From Pseudomonas sp. MF4836 (GTDB taxonomy: Bacteria > Pseudomonadota > Gammaproteobacteria > Pseudomonadales > Pseudomonadaceae): DNA of 64,000 bases. Shown here one piece after another: positions 1 to 9,234 of this stretch. The stretch's first letter is position 1; each line of letters starts with the position of its first letter. The stretch spans positions 248,001 to 312,000 of the forward strand of contig NZ_MVOL01000005.1 of assembly GCF_002018875.1 (NCBI RefSeq). Direction: 5' to 3'. A model generated the notes under the pieces. That model did no database searches and was not told where the DNA came from. It saw only the letters and a list, made by a program, of their open reading frames with translations. Position numbers and translations under genes: made by a program.

Positions 1-558
1 TTGATCAACACTCAGGAAGCCCAGAGTCGCGGGGTCAACATGCCTCCACTGCAGGGTTATGGCTACACCAAGGGTCGCCTGGGGCTGACCCACGAATACT
101 TCATCATCACCCACCTGCTGGAAGACCATATAAACGGCGTGGAGTGGCTGCAAAAGCACCCTGAGAGGGTCGAGCAGTTCGTGCGCGACGCCTTCGCCCT
201 GCTGGGTTCCCTGACCCAGAAAGAAATCATCCACATGGATTTCTGGGCCGGCAATATCATGCTGCCGCCTACTGTCGACGCTGAACTCAAAGTCATCGAC
301 TTCGAAAACTGCTTTGCCAGGCCTGCCCAACACCACAGCGAAACCCTGGGCTTTCAACTGGGTTTTTTCTATCGGCGGGAAATCTACAAACTGATTACCG
401 AAGCCGATTACGATCGCCTGGTCGATGAGTATGTGGGCCAGCAACAAAACGTCTCATCAGAGAAATTCCACGCGTTCTACCAGCCCAGCAAACACGAGCA
501 CGTGGGGCGCAAGCAACGGCGCGACGTCTATCTCAGCGGCCAACTGGTGGTTGGCTGA
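1..558 (+). CDS. Kinase-like phosphotransferase, C-terminal part (cut by window start)
   Basis: The readable 185 residues carry a protein-kinase-like C-lobe: a catalytic-loop pattern HMDFWAGN near residues 78-85 (His, Asp, Asn in the usual spacing) followed by a DFE motif (VIDFENC, about residue 98) in place of the usual DFG. This resembles the small lipopolysaccharide-kinase or 'toluene tolerance' type kinases of Pseudomonas. No N-lobe or glycine-rich loop is visible, and the frame is open to base 1 with only a TTG there, so the gene very probably starts upstream of the window. The substrate cannot be told from the sequence. It lies about 95 bases upstream of apeB on the same strand. Confidence 0.6.
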   Translation: MINTQEAQSRGVNMPPLQGYGYTKGRLGLTHEYFIITHLLEDHINGVEWLQKHPERVEQFVRDAFALLGSLTQKEIIHMDFWAGNIMLPPTVDAELKVIDFENCFARPAQHHSETLGFQLGFFYRREIYKLITEADYDRLVDEYVGQQQNVSSEKFHAFYQPSKHEHVGRKQRRDVYLSGQLVVG

Positions 559-652
559 GCCGCGGGGGCAAGCGGACAACAATCGCCGCGTTGTCCCTGC
601 AATGCCTTGGGCCAATACGTTAAACTCGCGCCACTGCTGTCTGGAGCTACTT

Positions 653-1942
653 ATGCGCGAAGAGTTGAACCAAGGCCTGATCGATTTCCTCAAGGCCTCC
701 CCTACCCCTTTCCATGCCACCGCCAGCCTTGTCCAGCGCCTGGAAGCGGCAGGTTTTCAACGTCTCGACGAGCGCGAGCCGTGGACCACCGAAGCCAATG
801 GTCGCTATTACGTCACTCGCAATGACTCCTCGATTGTCGCGTTCAAGCTGGGCCGGCATTCGCCGCTGCAGGGCGGGATTCGCCTGGTCGGCGCCCATAC
901 CGACAGCCCGTGCCTGCGGGTCAAGCCGCAGCCGGAGTTGCAGCGCCAGGGCTTCTGGCAGCTGGGTGTCGAAGTCTATGGCGGCGCGCTGCTGGCGCCG
1001 TGGTTCGACCGCGACCTGTCGCTGGCCGGGCGCGTCACCTTCCGTCGTGATGGCAAGGTTGAAAGCCAACTGATCGACTTCAAGGCGCCGATCGCGATCA
1101 TTCCCAACCTGGCCATTCACCTCAACCGTGAGGCCAACCAGGGTTGGGCGATCAATGCCCAAACCGAATTGCCGCCGATCCTGGCCCAATTTGCCGGTGA
1201 CGAGCGCGTGGATTTCCGTGCCGTGCTCACCGATCAGCTGGCCCGCGAGCATGGTTTGAACGCCGACGTGGTCCTCGACTACGAGCTGAGCTTCTACGAC
1301 ACCCAGAGCGCGGCGATCATCGGCCTGCATGGCGACTTTATCGCCGGCGCGCGCCTGGACAACCTGTTGTCCTGCTATGCGGGCCTGCAAGCCCTGCTGA
1401 CCGCCGAGACCGATGAAACCTGCGTACTGGTGTGCAACGACCACGAAGAAGTCGGTTCCTGCTCGGCCTGCGGTGCCGATGGACCAATGCTGGAGCAGAC
1501 CCTGCGCCGACTGCTGCCGGAAGGTGATGAGTTCGTACGCACCATTCAGAAATCGCTGCTGATCTCTGCGGACAATGCACACGGCGTGCACCCCAACTAT
1601 GCCGACAAGCACGATGCCAACCATGGCCCGAAACTCAACGCTGGCCCGGTGATCAAGGTCAACAGCAACCAGCGCTACGCCACCAACAGCGAAACCGCCG
1701 GCTTCTTCCGCCACCTGTGCATGGCCGAAGAAGTGCCGGTGCAGAGCTTTGTGGTGCGCAGCGACATGGGATGTGGTTCGACCATCGGCCCGATTACCGC
1801 CAGCCACCTGGGCGTGCGTACCGTGGACATCGGCTTGCCGACGTTCGCCATGCACTCGATTCGTGAACTGTGCGGCAGCCACGACCTGGCGCATCTGGTA
1901 AAAGTGCTGAGCGCGTTTTACGCCAGCCGCGAGTTGCCATAA
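653..1942 (+). CDS. apeB: M18 family aminopeptidase
   Basis: A 429-residue cytosolic zinc aminopeptidase, the usual length for bacterial M18 enzymes; it removes N-terminal, often acidic, residues from peptides. Family motifs are all present: GAHTDSP with the first metal-ligand histidine, NDHEEVGS with the paired catalytic and ligand glutamates, [23 protein letters not shown] and the C-terminal MHSIRE with the last histidine. The frame is open further upstream, but ATG 653 gives the family start ([13 protein letters not shown]) and follows GGAGCTAC. A REP pair lies directly after the stop, which suggests the transcript ends there. Confidence 0.93.
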   Translation: MREELNQGLIDFLKASPTPFHATASLVQRLEAAGFQRLDEREPWTTEANGRYYVTRNDSSIVAFKLGRHSPLQGGIRLVGAHTDSPCLRVKPQPELQRQGFWQLGVEVYGGALLAPWFDRDLSLAGRVTFRRDGKVESQLIDFKAPIAIIPNLAIHLNREANQGWAINAQTELPPILAQFAGDERVDFRAVLTDQLAREHGLNADVVLDYELSFYDTQSAAIIGLHGDFIAGARLDNLLSCYAGLQALLTAETDETCVLVCNDHEEVGSCSACGADGPMLEQTLRRLLPEGDEFVRTIQKSLLISADNAHGVHPNYADKHDANHGPKLNAGPVIKVNSNQRYATNSETAGFFRHLCMAEEVPVQSFVVRSDMGCGSTIGPITASHLGVRTVDIGLPTFAMHSIRELCGSHDLAHLVKVLSAFYASRELP

Positions 1943-1945
1943 TCC

Positions 1946-2042
1946 TGTAGCCGCTGCCGAGGCACTAGGCTACGCGGGCCGAAATGGGCGCAGTGGAAGT
2001 GTCAGTTTTATTGGACCAGCGCAGCCTTCGGCAGCGGCTACA
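1946..2042. repeat. REP inverted pair (REPIN-like), copy 1
   Basis: Two outward REP half-sequences lie in opposite orientation: TGTAGCCGCTGCCGAGGCA at the left and its near complement GCCTTCGGCAGCGGCTACA at the right, separated by about 55 bases. Such pairs are common in intergenic DNA of the P. fluorescens group and are mobilised by RAYT transposases encoded elsewhere. A second pair of the same type lies at 10965-11065. Confidence 0.8.
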
Positions 2043-2124
2043 GGTTTGTTTCTGATACACATCAATCCGGGTCACAGTAAAGCGACCTAGACTTATTAGT
2101 ACTCTCTCTGACAAGGCAGTCGCC

Positions 2125-2301
2125 ATGATCTCGATGTCGTCGTTTCACTCCATGCTCATTCCGATCCTGACCGGGATGATCCTGCTGGCCATCGGCTTCA
2201 ACTTCCGCGACAAAAACGCCGGGGTGTTCACCATGTGGGTGGGCATGCTGCTGATTCTCGGCACAGTGGTCTACAAGATCCTCGCCAAACTCGCCGAATA
2301 A
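2125..2301 (+). CDS. Small membrane protein, 58 residues
   Basis: The predicted protein begins MISMSSFHSMLIPILTGM and has two hydrophobic segments, about residues 10-24 and 36-52, separated by a short polar loop (NFRDKNAG). It is therefore probably an inner-membrane hairpin. It has an AAGG-type ribosome site about 8 bases upstream and ends in TAA. I do not recognise a family. It stands alone between the REP pair and the mechanosensitive channel gene. The two clean hydrophobic stretches and good start context favour a real gene, but the length leaves some doubt. Confidence 0.6.
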   Translation: MISMSSFHSMLIPILTGMILLAIGFNFRDKNAGVFTMWVGMLLILGTVVYKILAKLAE

Positions 2302-2380
2302 ATCAGCCCGCCAAGCTCGCATTGGCCCGGACTGCCTCGTACACTCGGTCGATCCGCTATTGTCCGAGGTTGCCCGCCCA

Positions 2381-4537
2381 GTGTTCGCTCGTCTGTTCCG
2401 CCTGCCCTACTGCCTGCTTGTCTGCCTGCTGACCCTGCTGCCGCTGACAGCTGCCCAGGCGGTCGGCCTGCCGGGGCTGCTCAATAACTCGAGCAAGACC
2501 CAGGCCCAGGCCGACCAGCCACTGGGGCAATCCCTGGATGAAGTGATCAAGTCACTGGAAAACGACCAGCAACGGGCGAAGCTGCTGGCCGATCTGAAAA
2601 AGCTGCGCGACACCACGAAAAAGGCTCAGCCGATCAGCGAGGAAGGCGTGCTCGGCCTGATAGGCGGCACCCTGGCGAGCCTGGAAAAACAGTTCTCCGG
2701 TGCCGACAGCCCGATCAACCGCTGGTCCGCAGAATTCGACCAGGCCAAGGACGAACTCTCGGCGCTGATGCTGCCCGCCAGCGAATGGCTGCCGATCATC
2801 TTTGCCTTTGCCATGATCCTGATGCTCTGGAGCCTTCTGGCCGCCGCGCTGATCTGGATCAGCCACCGGGTCCGCCTGCGCTTTGGCCTGACCGAGGAAC
2901 TGCCGCAACACCCCAAGACCTGGGACATGCTGCGCTTTGCCCTGCGCAAGCTCGGCCCCTGGCTGATCGCGCTGTTGATCACGGTGTACATGAGCTACGC
3001 CCTGCCTTCCTCCCTGGGCAAGGACCTGGCCATGGTCCTGGCGTATGCGCTGGTGGTCGGCACCTTCTTTTCGGCGATCTGCGTGGTGGCGTTTTCGGTG
3101 CTTGACGGCCCGCATCGTCACCGCGCGCTCTACATTCTGCGCCGTCAGGCATTCCGCCCGCTGTGGTTGATCGGCAGTTTTGCCGCCTTTGGCGAAGCCC
3201 TCAGCGACCCGCGCCTGGTGGCCAGCCTGGGCAGCCACCTGGCGCACACCGCCGCCACGCTCGCCAATGTGATGGCGGCGCTTTCCACGGCAGTGTTCAT
3301 CCTGCGCTTTCGCCGCCCGATCGCCCACCTGATCCGTAACCAGCCACTGTCGCGGCGCCTGACCCGCCGTGCGCTGAGCGATACCATCGAAATCATTGGC
3401 ACGTTCTGGTACTTGCCAGCGCTGCTGCTGGTAGGCATCTCGCTGTTCGCCACCTTCGTTTCCGCCGGCGACACCAGCACCGCCCTGCGTCAATCGCTGA
3501 TCTGCACCGTGCTGCTGGTACTGTGCATGGTGATCAACGGCCTGGTGCGACGCCACTCGCTCAAGCCCCTGCGCGGACACAAGCGCCATGCGCTGTATTC
3601 CGAACGCCTGAAAAGCTTCTGCTACACCCTCGCCCACCTGCTGGTCTGGCTGGCGTTTATCGAGTTGGGATTACGGGTCTGGGGCATGTCGCTGATCCGC
3701 TTCACCGAAGGCGAGGGCCACGAAGTCAGCGTCAAACTGTTCAGCCTCGCCGGCACGCTGATCTTCGCCTGGCTGATCTGGATCCTCAGCGACACCGCCG
3801 TGCATCACGCCCTGACCCGCTCGCGCAAAGGCCTGGCCAATGCCCGCGCGCAGACCATGATGCCGCTGATCCGCAACGTGCTGTTCGTGGCCATCTTCAT
3901 CATTGCCACCATCGTCGCCCTGGCCAACATGGGTATGAACGTCACGCCGCTGCTGGCCGGTGCCGGTGTGATCGGCCTGGCGATCGGTTTCGGGGCGCAG
4001 TCCCTGGTGGCCGACCTGATCACCGGCCTGTTCATCATCATCGAAGACTCCCTGGCTATCGATGACTACGTCGACGTCGGCGGCCACCTCGGCACCGTCG
4101 AGGGCCTGACCATCCGTACCGTGCGCCTGCGGGACATCGACGGCATCGTGCACACCATCCCGTTCAGTGAAATCAAGAGCATCAAAAACTACTCCCGGGA
4201 GTTCGGCTACGCGATTTTCCGCGTGGCCATCCCCTACAACATGGAGATTGATGACGCCATCAAGCTGATGCGCGATGTCGGCCAGAAGATGCGTTCCGAC
4301 CCACTGCAACGGCGCAATATCTGGTCGCCCCTGGAGATCCAGGGTGTAGAGAGCTTTGAATCCGGCAGCGCGGTGCTGCGCGCACGCTTCAAGACCGCGC
4401 CGATCAAGCAATGGGAAGTGTCACGGGCCTTCAACCTGTCGCTCAAGCGCCACCTCGACGCCGCAGGCCTGGATCTGGCGACCCCACGCATGAGTATCCA
4501 GGTGATCACCGGCGCCGGTGGTGCAGAAAAAGAGTAA
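2381..4537 (+). CDS. Large MscS-family mechanosensitive channel (YbiO-like)
   Basis: About 718 residues: a cleavable signal peptide (LLVCLLTLLPLTAAQA), a periplasmic helical region with coiled-coil character (about residues 30-140), a multi-helix membrane region, and a C-terminal MscS core. The pore helix reads GAGVIGLAIGFGAQSLVADL, followed by the beta domain (DYVDVGGHLGTVEG) and the C-terminal alpha/beta cage. The core is that of channels that open on hypo-osmotic shock; size and layout fit E. coli YbiO. GTG 2381 is preferred because the signal peptide starts right after it; a TTG at 2360 would add seven residues. It converges on the GntR gene. Confidence 0.88.
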   Translation: MFARLFRLPYCLLVCLLTLLPLTAAQAVGLPGLLNNSSKTQAQADQPLGQSLDEVIKSLENDQQRAKLLADLKKLRDTTKKAQPISEEGVLGLIGGTLASLEKQFSGADSPINRWSAEFDQAKDELSALMLPASEWLPIIFAFAMILMLWSLLAAALIWISHRVRLRFGLTEELPQHPKTWDMLRFALRKLGPWLIALLITVYMSYALPSSLGKDLAMVLAYALVVGTFFSAICVVAFSVLDGPHRHRALYILRRQAFRPLWLIGSFAAFGEALSDPRLVASLGSHLAHTAATLANVMAALSTAVFILRFRRPIAHLIRNQPLSRRLTRRALSDTIEIIGTFWYLPALLLVGISLFATFVSAGDTSTALRQSLICTVLLVLCMVINGLVRRHSLKPLRGHKRHALYSERLKSFCYTLAHLLVWLAFIELGLRVWGMSLIRFTEGEGHEVSVKLFSLAGTLIFAWLIWILSDTAVHHALTRSRKGLANARAQTMMPLIRNVLFVAIFIIATIVALANMGMNVTPLLAGAGVIGLAIGFGAQSLVADLITGLFIIIEDSLAIDDYVDVGGHLGTVEGLTIRTVRLRDIDGIVHTIPFSEIKSIKNYSREFGYAIFRVAIPYNMEIDDAIKLMRDVGQKMRSDPLQRRNIWSPLEIQGVESFESGSAVLRARFKTAPIKQWEVSRAFNLSLKRHLDAAGLDLATPRMSIQVITGAGGAEKE

Positions 4538-4580
4538 GCCCCTCCCTCCTGCACGCCGATCACTTGGCCAGTGGCCGGTA

Positions 4581-5294
4581 TCAGGCCACGTCGACCCCGA
4601 CATGGATCGCATCATGGCGCCAGAACTCCAGATCACAATCGATCAGCCGCTCGTGCTGGTCGTAGTTGACCCGGGCAATGCGCAATCCGGGGCTGCCCAC
4701 CGACACCCGCAAGGCCGCCGCCGCCTCCACCTGCAACGAGGTCGGCACGATCTCGAAGCGCACCCGCCCGTAATGCAGGTCGTAGTGCCGGGCGTAGAGT
4801 TCGGTGATCGACTGGTTCAGGTCAAGATCGAGGATCTTCGGAAAGTACTGCGGGTTCAGGTAGTGCTCGACATACAGCACCAGCCGCTCATCAATGCGTC
4901 GCGCTCGGCAGATCTGGATCACGCTGGATAACGCCGGCAGTTGCAGCCAGGCACAGACCGCCGCCGACGCCGGCTGCAAGCGTGCGGAGATGACCTCGGT
5001 GGAAGGTACCCGTCCCTGGGCACTGACCATGGCGTGGAAGTGGCTGCGCTGCATCAGGTTGTAAGCCAGCCGTGGCGGCGAGACAAACCAGCCGCGGCGC
5101 TCCTCGCGATAAATCTGGCCCTGGGCTTCCAGCTGCAACAACGCCTCACGCACCGTGATACGGGTGGTGCCGAACAACTCACTGAGTTTGCGCTCGGCCG
5201 GCAGCTTGCTGCCTGCCGCCAGCAGGCCATGGTCGATCTGTTCCTGCAGGACCTGGCCAATGGCGGTTACCGCTTTTGTTGCATCGATGCGCAT
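4581..5294 (-). CDS. GntR/HutC-type transcriptional regulator with UTRA domain
   Basis: 237 residues. The N-terminal winged helix (about 10-70) has the GntR signature KLPAERKLSELFGTTRITVR; the rest is a UTRA effector domain of the HutC subfamily. The frame opens with TTG at 5297, but the ATG at 5294 is the likely start. It is divergent from the ABC/phosphatase operon that begins at 5656. Two 14-bp near-palindromes with a CTAG core in the shared intergenic region (5308 and 5586) are probable operators, one next to each gene, so it probably controls both its own gene and the transporter operon in response to the imported compound or a breakdown product. Confidence 0.88.
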   Translation of the reverse strand: MRIDATKAVTAIGQVLQEQIDHGLLAAGSKLPAERKLSELFGTTRITVREALLQLEAQGQIYREERRGWFVSPPRLAYNLMQRSHFHAMVSAQGRVPSTEVISARLQPASAAVCAWLQLPALSSVIQICRARRIDERLVLYVEHYLNPQYFPKILDLDLNQSITELYARHYDLHYGRVRFEIVPTSLQVEAAAALRVSVGSPGLRIARVNYDQHERLIDCDLEFWRHDAIHVGVDVA

Positions 5295-5307
5295 CAACGT
5301 TACCTAT

Positions 5308-5321
5308 CTGGACTAGACCAG
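5308..5321. promoter_or_regulatory. Probable GntR/HutC operator, regulator-proximal
   Basis: CTGGACTAGACCAG pairs with itself at six of seven positions around a CTAG core. It matches the site at 5586-5599 at 12 of 14 positions and resembles the TGGTCTAGACCA type of site known for UTRA-domain GntR regulators. Its place just upstream of the regulator gene suggests autoregulation. Confidence 0.6.
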
Positions 5322-5585
5322 CACTGTTACAGGGCAGCCAGCCTGGCAAACAAGGCCTCTGCAAGTCGCCCAAAGCCTAGGCAATACATATGACTGACAG
5401 ATGACAAAGCCGCCGAACGGCTGTTGCAGACACCTGCAATTACTTCGCCAAGTCCTTTCATTTCAGCTGTTTAGCCATGGTCTACGCTTATCTCGCGGCG
5501 CCCAACCTGCGGCCATCAAAAACCTTGCAGGACTGATGCCGACATCAAAGTGTCATCCAGCACGCCTAAATTGGCTCAGGTATTG

Positions 5586-5599
5586 CTGACCTAGACCAA
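5586..5599. promoter_or_regulatory. Probable GntR/HutC operator, transporter-proximal
   Basis: CTGACCTAGACCAA shares 12 of 14 positions with the site at 5308-5321, including the CTAGACCA half. It lies 57 bases before the start of the substrate-binding protein gene, a position that would block initiation or elongation from the operon promoter. Confidence 0.55.
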
Positions 5600-5655
5600 C
5601 CCAACCGCAAACGTCGATAAAAACGCAGCGTTGAACACGCCCAAAGGAGCTTCGG

Positions 5656-6723
5656 ATGAAACAGCTTTTCCTGGCATCACTGTTAGGCTCGACCATTGCC
5701 ATGTGCACCGCAGCCATGGCGGCTGATACCGATTTGAAAACCCTGGAAGCCGCTGCGAAAGCGGAAGGTGCGGTCAACAGCGTCGGCATGCCCGATGACT
5801 GGGCCAACTGGAAAGGCACCTGGGACGACCTGGCCAAACTCTATGGCCTCAAGCACATCGATACCGACATGAGCTCGGCCCAGGAAATCGCCAAGTTCGC
5901 GGCCGAAAAAGACAATGCCAGCGCCGACATCGGCGACGTCGGTGCCGCCTTCGGCCCGATCTCGGTCAAGCAGGGCGTGGTTCAGCCTTACAAGCCAAGC
6001 ACTTGGGCCCAGGTCCCGGATTGGGCCAAGGACAAGGACGGCAACTGGGCCCTGGCCTATACCGGCACCATTGCCTTCATCATCAACAAGAAATTGCTGC
6101 ACGGGTCCGAAGCGCCGAAAAGCTGGGCCGACCTAGAGAAAGGCAAGTACAAGGTTTCCATCGGTGACGTCAGCACCGCCGCGCAAGCCGCCAACGGTGT
6201 ATTGGCCGCCGCCATCGCCAAGGGCGGCGATGAAAAGAACATCCAGCCGGCCTTGCTGCTGTTCGCCGAAATCGCCAAGCAGGGACGCCTGTCCCTGGCC
6301 AACCCGACCATCGCCACCATGGAAAAGGGTGAGGTCGAAGTCGGCGTGGTCTGGGACTTCAACGGCTTGAGCTATCGCAACAAGATGGTCAACAAGGACG
6401 ACTACATCGTGATGATCCCTTCGGACGGTTCGGTGATCTCCGGCTACACCACCATCATCAACAAATACGCCAAGCACCCGAACGCCGCCAAACTGGCACG
6501 CGAATACATCTTCAGCGACGCCGGCCAGACCAACCTGGCACGGGGCAACGCCCGGCCGATCCGTGCCGAACACCTGACTCTGCCGGCCGAGGTCCAGGCC
6601 AACCTGCTGCCTAACGATCAGTACAAACACGTCACGCCGATCAAGGACCCCGATGCCTGGGAAAAGACCTCCAAAGGTCTGCCGCAGAAGTGGCAGGAAG
6701 AAGTGATCATCAACATGCAGTAA
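5656..6723 (+). CDS. ABC transporter periplasmic substrate-binding protein
   Basis: 355 residues with a signal peptide (MKQLFLASLLGSTIAMCTAAMAA) and the two-lobed family 1 / iron-type extracellular solute-binding fold (EGAVNSVGMPDDWANW, ALAYTGTIAFIINKK, VWDFNGLSYRN). Such proteins bind small solutes including iron, polyamines, 2-aminoethylphosphonate or phosphorylated compounds. An AAAGGAG ribosome site lies 7 bases before the ATG. It is the first gene of the operon with a phosphatase-fold enzyme, two permeases and an ATPase, which makes an organophosphorus solute more likely than iron. The ligand itself is inferred. Confidence 0.85.
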   Translation: MKQLFLASLLGSTIAMCTAAMAADTDLKTLEAAAKAEGAVNSVGMPDDWANWKGTWDDLAKLYGLKHIDTDMSSAQEIAKFAAEKDNASADIGDVGAAFGPISVKQGVVQPYKPSTWAQVPDWAKDKDGNWALAYTGTIAFIINKKLLHGSEAPKSWADLEKGKYKVSIGDVSTAAQAANGVLAAAIAKGGDEKNIQPALLLFAEIAKQGRLSLANPTIATMEKGEVEVGVVWDFNGLSYRNKMVNKDDYIVMIPSDGSVISGYTTIINKYAKHPNAAKLAREYIFSDAGQTNLARGNARPIRAEHLTLPAEVQANLLPNDQYKHVTPIKDPDAWEKTSKGLPQKWQEEVIINMQ

Positions 6724-6798
6724 GGCTGTAATCCCCTGGGGCCGGGTTGCCGGCTCCTGGCGGTTCAACGCTGTATCTGATCCGGAGTCCTGCAACCC

Positions 6799-7605
6799 AT
6801 GAAGCACAACGTCATCCTGGTGGTGCTCGACGGCCTGAATTACCAGGTCGCCCGAGATGCCATGGGCCACCTTCAGGCTTACTGCGGTGCAGGGCGCGCA
6901 GCGCTGTACCAGCTCGAATGCGAACTGCCCGCCCTGTCTCGCCCGCTCTATGAATGCATCCTCAGCGGGGTACCGCCGATCGACAGCGGCATTGTGCACA
7001 ACAATGTCTCGCGGCTATCGACCCAACGCAGCATCTTCCATTACGCCCGGGATGCCGGGCTCAGTACCGCCGCGGCGGCCTATCACTGGGTCAGCGAGCT
7101 GTATAACCGGACGCCCTTTGTCGCGGCCCGTGATCGGCATACCGACAACCCGGAGCTGCCCATCCAACAGGGGCACTTCTACTGGAATGATCACTACCCG
7201 GACTCGCACCTGTTCGCCGACGCCGAGCACCTGCGCTTGCGCCACGCGCCGAACTTCCTGCTGGTGCACCCGATGAACATCGACGATGCCGGGCACAAGC
7301 ACGGCTTCGACACCGCGCAGTACCGCAACAGCGCACGCTCGGCCGACATCATCCTGGCCGACTACCTGCAAGGCTGGCTCGACGCCGGTTACCAGGTGCT
7401 GGTGACCGCCGACCACGGCATGAACAACGACCGTTCGCACAATGGCCTGTTGCCCGAAGAGCGCGAAGTGCCGCTGTTCGTGATCGGTGATGCGTTCAGT
7501 TTCAACCCTGACGCCGCGCCCACGCAGACCCAATTGTGCGGCACGGTCTGCGAGTTGCTCGGCGTCCCCCACGACAAACCTGCATGCCGGGAGCTGTTGA
7601 AGTGA
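6799..7605 (+). CDS. Alkaline phosphatase superfamily hydrolase (NPP / phosphonoacetate hydrolase fold)
   Basis: 268 residues without a signal peptide, so it acts in the cytoplasm. Metal-site motifs of the type I phosphodiesterase/nucleotide pyrophosphatase fold are present: VVLDG (Asp10), a Ser/Thr nucleophile region (LSRPLYE), NIDDAGHKHG and VTADHGMNND. The family hydrolyses phosphodiesters, phosphate esters or, in PhnA, phosphonoacetate. It lies between the binding protein and the permeases, and the first permease overlaps its stop by 4 bases, so it probably processes the imported solute. It is shorter than most nucleotide pyrophosphatases (350 residues or more), and the substrate cannot be fixed from sequence. 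Confidence 0.8.
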   Translation: MKHNVILVVLDGLNYQVARDAMGHLQAYCGAGRAALYQLECELPALSRPLYECILSGVPPIDSGIVHNNVSRLSTQRSIFHYARDAGLSTAAAAYHWVSELYNRTPFVAARDRHTDNPELPIQQGHFYWNDHYPDSHLFADAEHLRLRHAPNFLLVHPMNIDDAGHKHGFDTAQYRNSARSADIILADYLQGWLDAGYQVLVTADHGMNNDRSHNGLLPEEREVPLFVIGDAFSFNPDAAPTQTQLCGTVCELLGVPHDKPACRELLK

Positions 7606-8447
7606 ATTCAGTCACCCGTGGTAAATGGCTGGCGATCCTGTGCCTGGTGCCTTTCGCCCTGTTCTTCATCGTGTTCCAGATCGCGCCGCTGATCTGGGTC
7701 ATGATCAACAGCCTGCGATCGGAAGAGTTCGGCTGGGGCCTGGCCAACTTCAGCAAGATCTTCAACTCCAAGTTTTACCTGCAATCGATCCAGTACAGCC
7801 TGGAGCTGGCGTTCTGGTCCAGCACATTCGGCATCGTCATCGCGGTGCTCGGCAGCTACTCGCTGCGTCGCGTGGATTCCAGATTGCGCAACTTCGTGAA
7901 CGCCTTCGCCAACATGACCAGCAACTTTTCCGGCGTGCCCCTGGCCTTCGCGTTCATCATCCTGCTGGGCTTCAACGGCACCATCACCCTGATGCTCAAG
8001 CAGTCGGGGATCATTCAAGACTTCAACCTGTACTCCAAGACCGGGCTGATCATTCTCTACACCTACTTCCAGATTCCCCTCGGCGTCCTGCTGCTGTACC
8101 CGGCGTTCGATGCCCTGCGCGAAGACTGGCGCGAGTCGGCTTCCCTGCTCGGGGCCAATGGCTGGCAGTTCTGGCGCCACATCGGCTTGCCCGTGCTGAC
8201 CCCGGCCCTGCTCGGCACGTTCGTCATCCTCCTGGCCAATGCCCTGGGCGCCTACGCCACGGTATTTGCCCTGACCACCGGTAACTTCAACGTGCTGCCG
8301 ATCCGCATCGCGGCGATGGTGTCGGGGGATATTTCCCTGGACCCGAACATGGCCAGCGCCCTGGCCATGGTGCTGGTAGCGCTGATGACCCTGGTGACCA
8401 TCGTTCATCAGTTGCTGCTGAAGAGGAGCTACCATGTCTCGCGCTGA
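7602..8447 (+). CDS. ABC transporter permease, first subunit
   Basis: 281 residues with about six membrane helices and the binding-protein-dependent permease loop (ASLLGANGWQFWRHIGLPVLTPALLG; the EAA-type contact to the ATPase). The start is a GTG whose GTGA overlaps the TGA of the preceding hydrolase gene, which points to translational coupling; the frame is open further upstream but no better start exists. It forms the inner-membrane channel with the next gene product. Confidence 0.88.
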   Translation: MNSVTRGKWLAILCLVPFALFFIVFQIAPLIWVMINSLRSEEFGWGLANFSKIFNSKFYLQSIQYSLELAFWSSTFGIVIAVLGSYSLRRVDSRLRNFVNAFANMTSNFSGVPLAFAFIILLGFNGTITLMLKQSGIIQDFNLYSKTGLIILYTYFQIPLGVLLLYPAFDALREDWRESASLLGANGWQFWRHIGLPVLTPALLGTFVILLANALGAYATVFALTTGNFNVLPIRIAAMVSGDISLDPNMASALAMVLVALMTLVTIVHQLLLKRSYHVSR

Positions 8448-9234
8448 ACAAGGCTCCGCCCACCTCTACCACCGGGTAGTGGTCTACCTGCTGTTCGTGA
8501 TCCTGTTGCTGCCCCTGGCCGGGACCCTGATCTACTCCCTTGCCAGCAGCTGGTCGGCGACCATCCTGCCCAGTGGTTTCACCTTCAAGTGGTTCGTGCA
8601 GCTGTGGAGCGATCCGCGTTTTCTGAGCGCATTCGGCCAGTCACTGCTGGTCTGCGTCGGCGCCTTGATCCTGTCGGTGGTGCTGATCCTGCCGTTGCTG
8701 TTTGTCGTGCATTACCACTTCCCCAAGCTCGACGCGCTGATGAATATCCTGATCCTGCTGCCCTTCGCGGTGCCGCCGGTGGTGTCGTCGGTCGGCCTGT
8801 TGCAGCTGTACGGTTCAGGCCCCTTCGCCATGGTCGGCACGCCGTGGATCCTGATCGGCTGCTACTTCACCGTTGCCTTGCCGTTCATGTACCGGGCGAT
8901 CACCAACAACCTGCAGGCAATCAACCTGCGCGACCTCATGGATGCGGCCCAATTGCTGGGCGCCAGTACCTGGCAGGCGGCGATCCTGGTGGTGCTGCCG
9001 AACCTGCGCAAAGGCTTGATGGTGGCGTTGCTGCTGTCGTTCTCGTTCCTGTTCGGCGAGTTTGTGTTCGCCAACATCCTGGTCGGCACCCGCTATGAAA
9101 CCCTGCAGGTCTACCTCAACAACATGCGCAACAGCAGTGGCCACTTCACCAGTGCGCTGGTGATCTCGTACTTCCTCTTTGTCCTGGTCCTGACCTGGGC
9201 CGCCAACACTTTGAACAAGGACAAAAGCCAATGA
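8434..9234 (+). CDS. ABC transporter permease, second subunit
   Basis: 266 residues, about six membrane helices, with the permease contact motif DAAQLLGASTWQAAILVVLPNLRKG. It overlaps the first permease gene by 14 bases and the ATPase gene by 4, and has an AGGAGC ribosome site. Together the two permeases match the two-subunit importers of the spermidine/iron/2-aminoethylphosphonate class. Confidence 0.88.
   Translation: MSRAEQGSAHLYHRVVVYLLFVILLLPLAGTLIYSLASSWSATILPSGFTFKWFVQLWSDPRFLSAFGQSLLVCVGALILSVVLILPLLFVVHYHFPKLDALMNILILLPFAVPPVVSSVGLLQLYGSGPFAMVGTPWILIGCYFTVALPFMYRAITNNLQAINLRDLMDAAQLLGASTWQAAILVVLPNLRKGLMVALLLSFSFLFGEFVFANILVGTRYETLQVYLNNMRNSSGHFTSALVISYFLFVLVLTWAANTLNKDKSQ

Larger units (their letters stand above)
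5295..5655. other. Divergent intergenic region between GntR regulator and ABC operon
   Basis: This 361-base stretch contains no convincing coding region. It holds one CTAG-core near-palindrome 14 bases upstream of the regulator start and one 57 bases upstream of the substrate-binding protein start, plus the AAAGGAG ribosome site of the latter. The part between the two sites shows no structure I can name. Confidence 0.6.
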
